A stretch of 64,000 nt of DNA from Sequoia sempervirens (GCA_007258455.2 VDFB02262673.1:162233-226232), one strand, 5' to 3'. Shown: positions 22,866 to 34,862, counted from the stretch's first letter. Translations and numbers: made by a program. The notes: generated by a model not told the origin, from the sequence alone.

Positions 22866-24811
22866 TGTAATGTCCCCGTCTCAAGCCTGACCTTTTCAGT
22901 GACCGTTGGCCTATTCCGGAGACCCGTAGGCTAGTCGGAAGGTAAAATTAGGGTTTCCTATTTTTAAGGATGTCTTTGCTCGAAGTTGGTGGATTCAATG
23001 GCGGATTCTTTCTGGGTTTTCAGAGAGCTTCGCAATGGTATGTTCTTTTCGGCATTCTGAGCATCTTCAGGAATTTACTATTTTTAGTAAATTCTATTTC
23101 TGGCAGTTTTACAGATGGGTTCAGCGTGGTTGACTTCCTACTTCAGTTTGGTCAGTTGACTTGCTCATTATTGGCTTCAGGGCACAATTGGAGAGATAAG
23201 TTGAGCTATTTAATTAAAAGTCACGTTTTAATATTATATTTTAACGTTGACCCCTTGGCCTAGTCTATTGACTTCATGTTGTTTTGAAAAGTGATCTTTT
23301 GAGGGTGGCGCCTTCATTAAAGATTATTATATTATTTACCAAAGTCAAACCAAGCTCTAAAGTGGACGCATTTATTAAAATATTGAATTTAATTAAAAAG
23401 GTCAATATTGAGCTTGAAAGAAAAAGACGCCATCTCTTGAAAGGGATTAGGGTTTTGACTTGAAGAGGAGTTTAGGGTTTTGACTTGAAGAGGAGTTTAG
23501 GGTTTCGAGAAGTCAACAGGAAATTATAAAAGGAAGACTTGGATCCTCATTTCAGGATCTTATGTCTACAGTATTGTTATGCTGCCGGTTTGGCTCTGGA
23601 ACTGCTTCGGGGAATGAAGGCCTCCTAGCTTGGGCATTGCTTCTTGCTTGCAACACAGCAACTAGTGGTGATTTAATCTAGTTTGTGAGTTTTTCTTGGA
23701 AATTGTGCATTGTAATCAACATTGTAGATCAGTAGTTTCTGGTTTTGCATATTAGTGGATTTTTAGATATTGCATTGTATGCTTCAGCAGATTCATGTTT
23801 TTATTCATAAGTCAAAAAACAACAAAAACATTGTTCTGGGTATTAGCCCATTTCCATTGCTAGGCCTAGGCGTCATCTTTCTCAAATTTGCAGAATTTTT
23901 AGAGATTGCTGTGATTTTCTAGAGCAGATCACCCTTTTCATGAAGTCGTACCATTTGCTGTGCATTGGGATCTGTGCATAATTAATTCAAGGCATTTAGA
24001 TCTGTTTTCTGTGTTCCATCCTAGGCGCCTTCCCTGTTAGAGCATGTTGCATTTTGTTTCAAGTTAATTGGATGAGATAAGAGAGAGATATGAGCATATG
24101 AGTGAATTCCATAGACTGCTGGTTTTTAATTCAAAAGTGCAGATTTGTAAAGAAAAAACAGAATTTGTATTGTTGATTATTGAAGGTTTATTGATTTGGC
24201 ACTCCTAACCAAGCTAAGGAGAGAGTTCTTATGATGTAATGTTAATCTATCAAATTCCTAAGCTATTGGCAGGCGAATGATCATCATTTTTGTAAACTGA
24301 CAGTAGTACTCGCAATCATTTTCAGTATTGTTCAAATCTGATTTGTAACACTCTATTTCACTGTGAAGTTGTTTTGAAATAGATACATCTCTGCCCTATG
24401 GTAGCTACTTTCCCACTCTGGGTTAGCAAGCACATTCTGGGTGTTGAGTATTTCAGTTTTCAGTATTTCTTTAAGCATTGTACTTTGTAACACTCCGCCA
24501 TATGGTCGCCCCTCACTCCATACTGGATTGGGTAGCACATACTTGGTGTCGAGTCCCTTTCAGTACTTAGTGTAGAAGATCCTCTGACCATATGCTCGCC
24601 ATCATCGGCGCCATTCTTGGTTAGAGTTCCTGCATAAGCAATTTGTTTTAGATCCTCTGACCAATGCTCACACCTTGCCCACATCGGGATCCTGGTGTAC
24701 ATTCTGGTTAGAGTTGCTTCAGCACGTTTTGGTTTATCTTCTAACCTTAACGGGTGCATTGATTTGAATTTGTAATTTGAAAAAACGAAAAAATTGGCTC
24801 GGAATATTTCA
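22866..24811 (+). mobile_element. Solo LTR with exact TSD TTAAA
   Basis: Opens TGTAATGTCCCCGTCTC and closes GGCTCGGAATATTTCA. TTAAA lies at 22861-22865 and 24812-24816. It has the U3-type motif GGCCTATTCCGGAGACCCGTAGGC (22908-22931, given here only as a site) and the palindrome 23072-23093 around CTATTTTTAG. It is a relative of family B but lacks the clear CCAC...GTGG hairpin series. Confidence 0.94.
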
Positions 24812-24816
24812 TTAAA

Positions 24817-25161
24817 CTGAAATAAAACAGCTCCCATCAGAAGGGTGATGAATAAAGATACAAAATTGGTATCATTTTCTATTTAAGTTTCTGTACCATA
24901 CTATCAAAGGTTGTCAGAAAAGGAATGCCTCCAACTGCAACTAATGAAAGTGGGCTTTTACTATTAGATGTATCAATTGCAAGCTGCAAATAGCACAATA
25001 ACTTTTTTGTAGTTTGCACTCTAGACAGTAGCTACTAGACACATAATTTCCATATTTTCCTGCTCAAGAATGGCAAATGGCTTTTCTTATCTTTAATAAA
25101 TTTTAACAAAGTTAGATGATACACCCAGGTATATAAAGCGCATAAAACTCTAGTCACCAAG
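24817..25161. other. No gene seen
   Basis: Short spacer between a solo LTR and element 1; no recognisable features. Confidence 0.5.
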
Positions 25162-25166
25162 GATAC

Positions 25167-26540
25167 TGTCATGTCCCCTTCTCAGTGACATCTCTCAGAT
25201 GACAGGATTGGCCTATCATACGACCCTCGTAGGCCGATGGACTGGAAAGGGGGTCACTTCGGAGCTTGGCTCAGCTTCAGTCAGCAGGGATTGATCAGTT
25301 GTCTTTCGTTCTGGCTCGATCGGAGGTCATTTGCAGAATTGCTATTTTTAGCAGTTCTTGGCAGGTGGGACCACTGCTATTTTTAGCAGTTTGTTGTGCT
25401 GGCATCAGGAATCAGAGTCTGTCAGCATCATCGGATCAGTAAACGGGTTAGAAATAAGGGAGATATTAATATTTGATCGTATTGATTAAATATTAATTAA
25501 TTAACGTTTATGATATAAAGTTATAATTTAATATTATAACTTAAGTGGTTTCTTGAAGGGTGCGCCCAACATCAGAAGGGGCCAAAAGTCATTATTAAAA
25601 GTAATTGAAATATTCAGTGATGGACTATTGAAATATTAAAACATTAAAACGTGAATATTTCATTAAAACCCTATTTTCAAGGGAATCGCACTTTTCAGTG
25701 TATTAGAGGCTTTTGCATTGGGAAGTGCGCCATTATGAGTTTATTGAATTTGATATTGATCAATTTTTGGTCTGAGCCTGAGACTTAGGGTTTCACGTTC
25801 GATTCCTTGGAGAACGAGCCATCTCCAGCGGAAAGCAGTTCAGAGAGTGTGCAATATCACTCGATTTATTGCCTACAGAGGTTTTCTTACTCAGAGAAAA
25901 CTACAGAGCTTCAGAGTTTACTATTAATCAGAGGTTTCCTTCAGTATTTGTTTCCAGAGATCAGTCATTGGCTGGGGCGCACCATATTCAGAGTCTTAGA
26001 CATCAACTTTGAGGAGGCCGTACAAACTAAAAGACTATTTCTGCCAGGCCGTACTTCTGACAGGGCCGTACCATTGTACCTGGGCCGTACTCTTCAAATA
26101 AAAATAAACGCCTTCATTTGAGATCTCCAGTTTGCTTCAAAATGGGCGCCAATACCATATGATCCATTTGTGCATGCCAGAAGGAGGGAAAGAGAGCATA
26201 TTTATTTCTGCCGTACTGATTTGTACCTTCAGCCGTACCAGCAAATCAGGTTCTTTTCATAATAAAAATTCATTATTTGTCTTGCATGTTGTCAGATCAT
26301 TTGTATATGAAGGATATTTGATGAATAAAAGAGACGCCTTCAATCTAGTTTGTATTTGCTATACTTATTGAAGATCTATCAATTTTATAGAATTTATTAT
26401 TATTTTCTGTCAAAGCCGTACTGTTCATAAATGCATTGAAAAATCCAAAATTACAAAAAAACCACAAAACTTCAGAAAAACGTCAGAAAACTAAAAATAT
26501 CAATCAGAGCAGTGTTAGAGGGAAACCTAGGGTTTCTACA
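25167..26540 (+). repeat. 5' LTR of element 1
   Basis: TGTCATGTCCCC...GGTTTCTACA. Near the start it has GGCCTATCATACGACC followed by TCGTAGGCC (an inverted GGCCTA/TAGGCC), then two palindromes around CTATTTTTAG (25339-25354 and 25373-25390). Seven CCGTAC motifs lie at 26018-26421. Short open frames are duplicated in the 3' LTR and are not genes. Confidence 0.96.
26018..26421 (+). promoter_or_regulatory. Cluster of seven CCGTAC motifs
   Basis: Copies at 26018, 26049, 26066, 26085, 26211, 26233 and 26416, mostly within GGCCGTAC. GTAC is the core bound by plant SBP/SPL-domain proteins, which prefer CCGTAC flanks; binding here is inferred. The 3' LTR repeats the cluster. Confidence 0.5.
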
Positions 26541-26541
26541 G

Positions 26542-26553
26542 TGGTATCAGAGC
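26542..26553 (+). other. Primer-binding site, element 1
   Basis: TGGTATCAGAGC, one base after the LTR end, complementary to the 3' end of initiator tRNA-Met, the usual primer of plant Ty3/gypsy elements. Confidence 0.93.
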
Positions 26554-26678
26554 TTGATTCTGCCATCCTAGGGTTTGGCCATCACATGCAACCAGAGGAA
26601 ATTGATACATACAGGTACTACACTCGCAGACGTGCCTTGCTTGAAAGGCAACGCAGTTTGAGCAGGCAGCCGGAAATC

Positions 26679-27700
26679 ATGGCTGACAGGAATGATAGGG
26701 CTGAGAGAACAGATATACCTCGGACGGATGTCCCTCATAACAAAGATCAGGATGATGCTAAGGTCTTACTCACACTCGAGAGATCTTCGTGCGGGACAAC
26801 GTCGATCGGCGATGTATTACAGCAGGTAGCACGGAACTGCAGAGATTAGGGACTTCGAGGAGACCGTCACCACATCGTGACGATGACAGGAGTGATGCTG
26901 GGTCACGGAGAGCACCTAGGACAGTGTCACGGACAGCTGATAGGCCTACAAGGCCTACGTTCACGAGACAGGAGCCCGATGAGGCTATGCCAGAGGAGGA
27001 TCGGGATGATTTGTTTGCTGATAACCTTATGGCAGCAAACGAGGAGTGGGAGTTGATACCTCCTGCAGTCAGAGAACGGAACACTTTTGACCGTTTTATC
27101 ACACAGAGGCGTGAACACAATAGGGCTCGTCAGGATTGGAGACCCCGACAGCAGAATAATGACCTCAAACATGCAACTAACAGGTTGAATCTGGTAATGT
27201 TTGATGGCAGTGGGAAGATGACAGCCCAAGCTTGGATTAGCAAGCTTGATACATTCCTTACCTTGCGTCCGATGGCTGAGAGAGACGCTATCCGTTACGC
27301 TACACTGCACCTCGCGGGAGTAGCTTATGACTGGTGGCATCACGGTATGGTGACGCTACATCATGATAGGATCACTTCATATCAGGAGTTCGTAGACAGG
27401 TTGGTTGAGAGATTTGATAGGAAGGATCCAGAAACTTACTTCAGAGATTTGGCACAGTTGAGGCAGAGTGGCAATCTCGAGACATACATCAGCGACTTTC
27501 AGAGACTATCCGTCATGGTTCCGAGCATATCTGAGAGGCGGTTGGTAGTTCTCTTTATGGAGGGTTTGACAGAACCACTTAAAGGCTGGATAAAAGCCTT
27601 TGATCCTCCATCATTACAGGAGGCGATGAGGAAGGCACGCAACATGGAGTTCGCAGCCCCGGCCAATAAATTTAACTCCAGAGGTTCTTCATCGTTCTGA
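26679..27700 (+). pseudogene. gag: gag of element 1 (frameshifted)
   Basis: The capsid precursor. The ATG at 26679 (MADRND) is favoured because element 2 has the matching MADKTD; the frame is open further upstream. A frame change near 26770-26830, where element 2 has CAG-containing sequence, moves reading into the frame 26789-27700. That part carries a basic, Pro/Arg-rich head (RRPSPHRDDDRS, TRPTFTRQEPDEA) and then the retrotransposon gag domain (WISKLDTFL, ATLHLAGVAYDWW, FVDRLVERFDRKDP, LAQLRQSGNLETYISDFQRL). The TGA at 27698-27700 is in the frame that continues into the zinc knuckle, consistent with CGA changed to TGA. Confidence 0.88.
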
Positions 27701-29308
27701 GATAACAAAGGCTTTAATAAAAACAATGATAAATCTGATTACAACAAAAACAAATCAGATTATAGAAACGATTCGAAAGGTAAATCAGCCTTCCCACCTT
27801 TGGATCGTGAGGCCCTGAATGACCTTCGCAGGAAAAAGTTATGCTTTTACTGCAAGGGACCGTATGATGCCAATCACGATTGCCCTCTAAGACCTAAGGG
27901 CAAGGCGAATCGTGTTATGTGGGCATACTATGAAGACTCCGAATCAGAAAATTCAGAGCAGCCTGAGCATTCGGATGAGTCAGAGACAGAGACTCCAGAG
28001 CATAGAGTGGAGGTAGAGCCCGAGCTTCAGATACAGGAGGGCAGATTGTCTAGCATTCAGCAGGAGGGTTCTTTCCGGCTCCGTGGTGTATTAGCAGGTC
28101 AGAGGGTCATTACCCTATTGGATACAGGGGCTACACATAATTTTATTGATGCTAGGTTCGTTGAGAAACGAGGGCTTATCACAGAGGAGTTTGAGGGCAT
28201 CAGAGTCAAAGTGGCGGATGGGTACACTTTGAGATGCGAACGCATGATTAGAGATCTTCCATTACGCTTGAACAACTATGAGTTCAAGGAAGATTACTAT
28301 GTTGTCAATATGGGAGACATCGATTTAGTATTGGGAATGAAGTGGTTGCACTCACTGGAGGAGGTCACACTTCGTCTCAAGGATATGGAAATACGTTTTG
28401 AGGTCGACGGGAAGACTCACATTCTAAAGGCAATACGGGAAAGCGACCTTAAAACAATTTCCTTTCGCCGAATGGAGCGGCTCATGCGTCATGACATGGT
28501 AGAGTGGGCTGCCGAGTGTCATTTAGCACCTTTACAGGAGGGACAGCAGAAGACAGAGTATCATCCGGACATTCTGAAGATCAGAGTCAAGCATGATAAG
28601 GTGTTCAGTGATATTCCGCCAGGTAGACCTCCAGATAGAGGGATCGAGCACATTATTGAGCCCGAAGAGGGTGCAAAACCCATCATGATAACTCCTTACA
28701 GACATCCGAAAAGATTGAAGGATGAGATTGAGAAGACCATAAAGGAGTTACTGGCTATGGGTCACATTAGACCTAGTAAGTCGCCGTTCGCTTCTTCTGT
28801 TGTATTGGTGAAGAAGAAGGATGGAACGTTGCGCACGTGCATTGATTACAGGGTCCTGAATAAGAGGACAATCAAAAACAGATACCCGATACCGAGGATA
28901 GATGAGTTGATTGATGAGCTTCATGGGGCATGTTATTTCACGAAGATTGATTTACGGTCGGGTTATCATCAGATTAGAGTCCGTGAGCAGGACATAGAGA
29001 AGACAGCCTTCAGATGTCATTGTGGGCACTTCGAGTTCGTAGTGATGCCATTTGGGCTCACTAACGCGCCAGCTACCTTTCGGTCTACTATGAACAGGGT
29101 ATTTCATTCTTTCTTCGAGAGGTTTGTATTTGGTTTCTTCGATGACATTAGATATCTGATGTCCGGACTTAGCGGGAGTACATTTAAGGTATTAGCGAGC
29201 ATCTTGGAGAGAGTCCTTATGCCAAAGGGAATCAAGTGCGACAAGGATGACCAATTATATACCTTGGTCATATTGCTCCAGTCAGGATGGAGTGCGTATG
29301 GATCTTGA
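27701..29308 (+). pseudogene. pol: pol N-terminal half: zinc knuckle, protease, RT
   Basis: Same frame as gag after the TGA. Counting from Met at 27800: zinc-knuckle-like [14 protein letters not shown] (15-28), an acidic linker, aspartic protease [12 protein letters not shown] (DTGA 108-111), then RT from about residue 300 with [50 protein letters not shown] and the catalytic FFDDI at about 444-448. This makes the polyprotein that matures Gag and copies element RNA. The frame is lost just after FFDDI, where about 160 bp (29140-29300) is distorted, so the RT thumb is not read correctly. Confidence 0.94.
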
Positions 29309-30767
29309 AAAGATCCGCGCTATCATTGATTGGCCTACACCGGCAACCCTGACACAGTTGAGAGGGTTTCTCGGTTTGTGTGGATTTTACCGCAGATTCG
29401 TGAATGGTTATTCACGACATGCAGCCCCGATGACAGATTTGATGAAGAAGGGGGCGTTTGTTTGGACTTCCGAAGCACAGGAGTGTTTTGAGAAGTTCAA
29501 AGAGTTGATGACCACTTGCCCTGTTTTGGCACTGCCGGACTTTACGAAGCCGTTTGAGCTTCAGTGTGATGCATCAGGTGAGGGCATTGGTGCGGTGCTT
29601 ATGCAGGACAAGCACCCGATAGTTTATGAGAGCCGCAAGCTCAGAGGACCCGAGAGGTTGTATAGCATATACGACAAGGAGATGCTCGCGATTATGCATG
29701 CCTTAGCTAAATTCAGGCAATATCTCGTTGGCAGCAAGTTTTGCATCAAGACTGATCATAACAGTCTTAGGCACTTTTTAGGGCAGCGAGATCTCAACGA
29801 CAGACAACAGAAGTGGGTCAGCAAGCTGCAGGCTTATGACTTTGATATTTCATATATCAAAGGTACTCAGAACGTAGTGGCAGATGCACTATCACGGAGA
29901 CCGTATTTGGGCACTATGGTTCAGATTGCAGAGGATTGGAGGCATTTGATAGTGGCAGAGTATGCCAAGGACAGTTGGGCCTCCAGCATCGTCGAGGGAT
30001 CAGCAGTAGATACCAGGTATACACTTGTAAATGATTTGATCATTTACAAGCACAGGATATTTTTGATTCCTGGTTCTGAGGTGAAGAACATGGTTATGAG
30101 GGCCTTTCATGATATTCCCACAGCAGGACATCCCGGTTACTTCAAGACTTACAGGCAGATACGGGAGAGGTTCACGTGGAAAGGTCTCAAGAGAGATGTT
30201 CTTCAGTATGTGCGTGAGTGCCCCGTTTGTCAGCAGAACAAGCAGGAGAATACTCACCCGGCAGGTTTACTACAGCCACTTCCGATTCCTGACAGGAAGT
30301 GGGAATGCCTGTCGATGGATTTTATCACGGGCTTGCCTAAAGCCCAAGGGCGTGATTGTATATACGTGGTTGTGGATCGGCTTACGAAGTATGCCCACTT
30401 TTTTCCGATCACCACGACTCACACAGCTACACAGGTGGCAGAGGTGTTCTTTCGAGAGATATTCAGACTTCATGGGTTGCCTCGGAGCATTGTCAGTGAT
30501 AGAGATAGCCGGTTCCTGAGTAACTTCTGGCAGGAGGTCTTCAGGCTTTGCGGGACCGAGCTTACGCCGAGCACCAGTTACCATCCACAGACAGATGGGC
30601 AGACAGAGATAGTAAATAAGTGGGTGGAGGGATATCTCAGGAACTACATAGCAGGGCAGCAGAAGGCGTGGGTCAAATGGATACATTTGTGTGAGTATTG
30701 CTACAACTCGACATTCCATATGACCATTCAAATGTCACCCTTCATGGTAGCTATATGGGTATGGTAG
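29247..30767 (+). pseudogene. pol: pol C-terminal half: RT end, RNase H, integrase
   Basis: Reading resumes in another frame at about 29285 ([19 protein letters not shown]). RNase H spans roughly residues 98-220 (QCDASGEGIGAVL, YDKEMLAI, TDHNSLRHF, NVVADALS). Integrase follows: the HHCC zinc finger (HDIPTAGHPG to CPVCQQ), then the DDE core with MDFITGLP, VSDRDSRF and PQTDGQTEIVNKWVEGYL. The frame ends prematurely at WVW* just after MSPF, inside the distorted stretch 30740-31640. It should have continued into the C-terminal integrase and chromodomain regions. Confidence 0.95.
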
Positions 30768-30957
30768 CGGGTTCCTTGATCGTTATTGGCTGACGGTAGA
30801 GTGCGAGTCGCGGGAGGTTGGTTGCGGAAGTCGGGGACAATATGAGGGCTCTCGGGAGAATATTACCAAAGTACCTGAGAATCGTGAGAAGCAATATCGC
30901 AGTCCGGAGAAGGGCGGAGAGCATTTGAGTTGGTGATATAGTTTTACCTCGTAAGCT

Positions 30958-31366
30958 TGACCCTACCGAATCCGATCCACTCTTAGGAAGAGTGGGTCAG
31001 AGAAGCTTAAGCCGCGCTATTATGGTCCTTTCAGGATCCTGAGGAGAGTTGGCGAGGTGGCTTACGAGCTTGAGCTTCTAGCTGAGAGCAGGGTACACAA
31101 TGTATTTCATGTGTCACGCCTCAAGAAGGCGTTGGGTCATCGTGTTGTACCATCTGCTGTGTTACCACCCTTAGATGATGAGGGTAAGTTGATTCTAATA
31201 CGAGAGTCCATCACGGAGTATAGGGAGAGCGATTCGTCCGGAGGACTATCCCGAGGGGAATATCACGAGTGGAAATGGAAGTTGCGGTTGAGGATCGACA
31301 TGGGAGGCGAGGGTCTGCGGCATGGGCATTGAAGTTAGCGAGGACAAACAATTCGGGAGAAGCGGT
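30958..31366 (+). pseudogene. Integrase C-terminal / chromodomain-like tail and PPT
   Basis: The frame from 31057 reads VAYELELLAESRVHNVFHVS and RLKKALGHRVV, then PPLDDEGKLILIRES, the typical module after the integrase core in plant chromoviruses. What follows is a degraded stretch where a chromodomain would be (GGEGLRHGH near the end). The segment ends GACAAACAATTCGGGAGAAG, a polypurine-type tract adjoining the 3' LTR at 31367; similar tails precede the 3' LTRs of elements 2 and 3. Confidence 0.75.
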
Positions 31367-32730
31367 TATCATGTCCTTCTGAATTGACATCTCGGATGTA
31401 AGCGGGATTGGCCTATCATCACGACCCTCGTGGTAGATGGAATTTGGAAGGGGTCGCCGGTGGCTCGACTTCGGTCGGCGAGGTTGTCGGTTGTCTTTCG
31501 TTAAACGATCGGTCATTGCGAGTGCTATTTTTAAGCGATTCTTGGCGGCGATGTGAACCTTGCTATTTTTAGCGATTTAGTGGCGGCATCAGGAATCACT
31601 TCAGAGTCTGTCAGCATCAGACGGATCAGTACACGGGTTAGAAATAAGGGAGATATTAATATTTGATCGTATTGATTAAATATTAATTAATTAACGTTTA
31701 TGATATAAAGTTATAATTTAATATTATAACTTAAGTGGTTTCTTGAAGGGTGCGCCCAACATCAGAAGGGGCCAAAAGTCATTATTAAAAGTAATTGAAA
31801 TATTCAGTGATGGACTATTGAAATATTAAAACATTAAAACGTGAATATTTCATTAAAACCCTATTTTCAAGGGAATCGCACTTTTCAGTGTATTAGAGGC
31901 TTTTGCATTGGGAAGTGCGCCATTATGAGTTTATTGAATTTGATATTGATCAATTTTTGGTCTGAGCCTGAGACTTAGGGTTTCACGTTCGATTCCTTGG
32001 AGAACGAGCCATCTCCAGCGGAAAGCAGTTCAGAGAGTGTGCAATATCACTCGATTTATTGCCTACAGAGGTTTTCTTACTCAGAGAAAACTACAGAGCT
32101 TCAGAGTTTACTATTACCTTCAGTTATTTGCAGTATTCTGTTTCCAGAGATCAGTCATTGGCTGGGGCGCACCATATTCAGAGTCTTAGACATCAACTTT
32201 GAGGAGGCCGTACAGACTAAAAGACTATTTCTGCCAGGCCGTACTTCTGACAGGGCCGTACCATTGTACCTGGGCCGTACTCTTCAAATAAAAATAAACG
32301 CCTTCATTTGAGATCTCCAGTTTGCTTCAAAATGGGCGCCAATACCATATGATCCATTTGTGCATGCCAGAAGGAGGGAAAGAGAGCATATTTATTTCTG
32401 CCGTACTGATTTGTACCTTCAGCCGTACCAGCAAATCAGGTTCTTTTCATAATAAAAATTCATTATTTGTCTTGCATGTTGTCAGATCATTTGTATATGA
32501 AGGATATTTGATGAATAAAAGAGACGCCTTCAATCTAGTTTGTATTTGCTATACTTATTGAAGATCTATCAATTTTATAGAATTTATTATTATTTTCTGT
32601 CAAAGCCGTACTGTTCATAAATGCATTGAAAAATCCAAAATTACAAAAAAACCACAAAACTTCAGAAAAACGTCAGAAAACTAAAAATATCAATCAGAGC
32701 AGTGTTAGAGGGAAACCTAGGGTTTCTACA
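31367..32730 (+). repeat. 3' LTR of element 1
   Basis: Matches the 5' LTR almost base for base from about 31630 to 32730. The first ~265 bp differ heavily, mostly by CAG changed to CG, CGG or CGA and by small indels. It begins TATCATG instead of TGTCATG. Confidence 0.95.
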
Positions 32731-32735
32731 GATAC

Positions 32736-33458
32736 ATAATTATACACCATTTATTGTTAATAATTGGCATTGTATTCAAACAACATGCACGTGTTTTTTG
32801 TTTCATGGGTTGGCAGTTGCTGCCAACAACTATTTGTGGGTGGTGAAATCTTAATAGCAAAAATAGGCCCTCTCAATCAAAATCATTTTTGATCATTACA
32901 AACTTGGGCATTGCACATCTCGGTCTACTGATGACCTTATTCTTTTTAGTCTTTTAGTGGATATATAAATAAGTACTTCACTTATAACTTTTTTGTATTA
33001 TATGCTCTCCAACCCTACAATCACCATGAATAGTAACGTTGAATATTCCGCGGCGTGGGTGTTCAAACAGTCGGATTCGGTCCGGGTACGTACCAAGTAC
33101 AAAATTTTCGTACCCACAGGGTGGATTTTGTATCCTACCCGTATCCACAAGCCTATACCTGTATCCTGGACGAATTTGAATCGAAACCGTATAGAATTTC
33201 ATATCTATATCGAATCGAATCATATCCGAGACCTTTTATGGGCGAATCGGTAACTTAGTAATTAAATATTAGTAAACTCAAGGCTAGATTATTAATCCAA
33301 TCACAAAGCATCTAATATCCTTGGAAGGTTTGATTCACCATGTGGAGAAGTGAGACTACACAAGTGCCCTGAAAATGCCATCTCTCCTAGGCCCAAAGGC
33401 AGCCCCCTTTGAGACAAAGGCAAGTACCCCTTTGGCCTCCTTGGGACTACTTGGTCCC
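32736..33458. other. No gene seen
   Basis: Contains a stretch (33040-33250) with internal GTACC/GGTAC and ATCGAATCGAATC repeats, open in several frames but with no recognisable protein. Confidence 0.4.
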
Positions 33459-33640
33459 CCATTATAAAACACACTAGTTCTCCATTATAAGACACATTGG
33501 TCCTCCATTATAGAACACATAGGTTCTCCATTATAGGACACTTGGTCCTCCCTTATAGAACACATAGGTTCTCCATTATAGGACACTTGGTCCTCCATTA
33601 TAGAACCATAGGTTCTCCATTATAAAGGTGGCATACCTAG
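33459..33640. repeat. Minisatellite, 22-23 bp unit x8
   Basis: CCATTATA (or CCCTTATA) starts units at 33459, 33482, 33505, 33528, 33550, 33573, 33595 and 33617. Units alternate between endings TAGGTTCT and TTGGTCCT, so the higher-order unit is a ~45-bp dimer. Confidence 0.93.
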
Positions 33641-34857
33641 GAGAGTGCCCCATTGTTGTTCCCTTTTGTAATTTCCCTTCTTCTATCATGGTGCCAATAC
33701 ACACATAGCAATTTAATCAAATTCAGACTTGCAAATAATCATATCATCGATATCAAATTCAAATTGGCAAATAATCATAATATCAAATTCAGACTAGCAG
33801 ATAATCCTATCAGCAATACATAATGGATTATGATTATGCTAGCATAGAATATGAATAATGATATGCATGAAAACCTTGATCCTATTTAACCATTTATTAT
33901 ATCCTTTAATTATTTTATCATAAATATATCAACTTACAATACAGACTGATTTCTTGTTGCCAGCAGTTCTCTTATTTCATTTCCATAAATCGATGCCTTC
34001 TCGGCTGTTAATGGATCACCTTAAATATCATTTGATTGGGTGAGGAGTTGCACCCTTTGAATGAATTTGTCTCCTCAATCGCTGCTATTGGGAATTGATC
34101 CTTTAACTAAATGGTATTAAGTGAATCGATTATGACTTAAAGGTTGTTGTATCCCTTTAGGCTGGCAGCGAATCTTCCTTGGTGAATGTTTTATTGTGTT
34201 TAATGGCTGCATGTTATGAATACCATAATCAGCTGCTGCATTATAATCTTCAGATATATCATATAATTGCTAGTGTTTAGGAATCGTTGTTTTTGCTTTG
34301 GTTACAATAGTTAGGGATCGATGCATTTAGCAGATGCTTTGAAATTAGTATTTATTCATTAGGCATAAATAATATTAGTGAATATTTTATTACAATTAAC
34401 AATATTAATTTGTTCTCTTTTGTATTATTATAACAATGGGTTTATAATTATAATGTTATCTATGATAATTATAATTATAATAATAATATTTAAATTGCAA
34501 TTACTCATATTTATATTTTAATATTTATTTGATTTTGTTATTTGTATTTTAATATTTCATATTTGGTGTTACAATTTCGGGGGACATGACAACATTTCCA
34601 AGATATTCATTCAACTTAATGAAATAAGGAGTGAAATAGTGCTTATAGAAAATTATAATAAACTTATCCAATGTGGATAAGAATGACTAAACCAATAAAG
34701 CAAAAGGCATAAAGCAAATAAAGTCGAAACGACTTTATTAAAGCTTAAGCTAAAGCTAATTGACTTACTAATTAATAATTAATTTAATAAGTAGTGTGTG
34801 GAACAATATATGAATTTAATTTAGATCCACGTACTCTAGGCTTAACACAAACACTAC
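33641..34857. other. No gene seen
   Basis: AT-rich. GGGGGACATGACA at 34580-34592 resembles the outer end of a minus-oriented LTR, but no partner end or TSD was found. Confidence 0.4.
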
Positions 34858-34862
34858 CAATG

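Larger units (their letters stand above)
25167..32730 (+). mobile_element. Element 1: near-complete Ty3/gypsy (chromovirus-like) retrotransposon
   Basis: LTRs 25167-26540 and 31367-32730, exact 5-bp TSD GATAC (25162-25166 and 32731-32735), PBS at 26542, and gag, protease, RT, RNase H and integrase in Ty3/gypsy order, followed by a chromodomain-like tail. Apart from the scrambled first ~265 bp of the 3' LTR, the LTRs are nearly identical, implying recent insertion. Frames are broken at about 26770-26830, at 27698 (TGA), at about 29140-29300 and after 30740, so this copy is unlikely to be autonomous as written. Confidence 0.96.

Noticed and set aside
25807..26371. Open frames of 104 and 79 aa, repeated almost identically at 31997-32561
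   Set aside because: They lie inside the two LTR copies of element 1; their duplication is that of the LTR, and the sequence has no protein features.
33040..33260. Overlapping frames on both strands with Arg/Tyr/Pro-rich sequence
   Set aside because: Produced by repeated GGTACG and ATCGAATC words; openness on both strands and lack of a domain argue against a gene.
34580..34592. GGGGGACATGACA as the end of another LTR
   Set aside because: No opposite LTR end, TSD or PBS was found in the surrounding 2 kb, so the call was not made.
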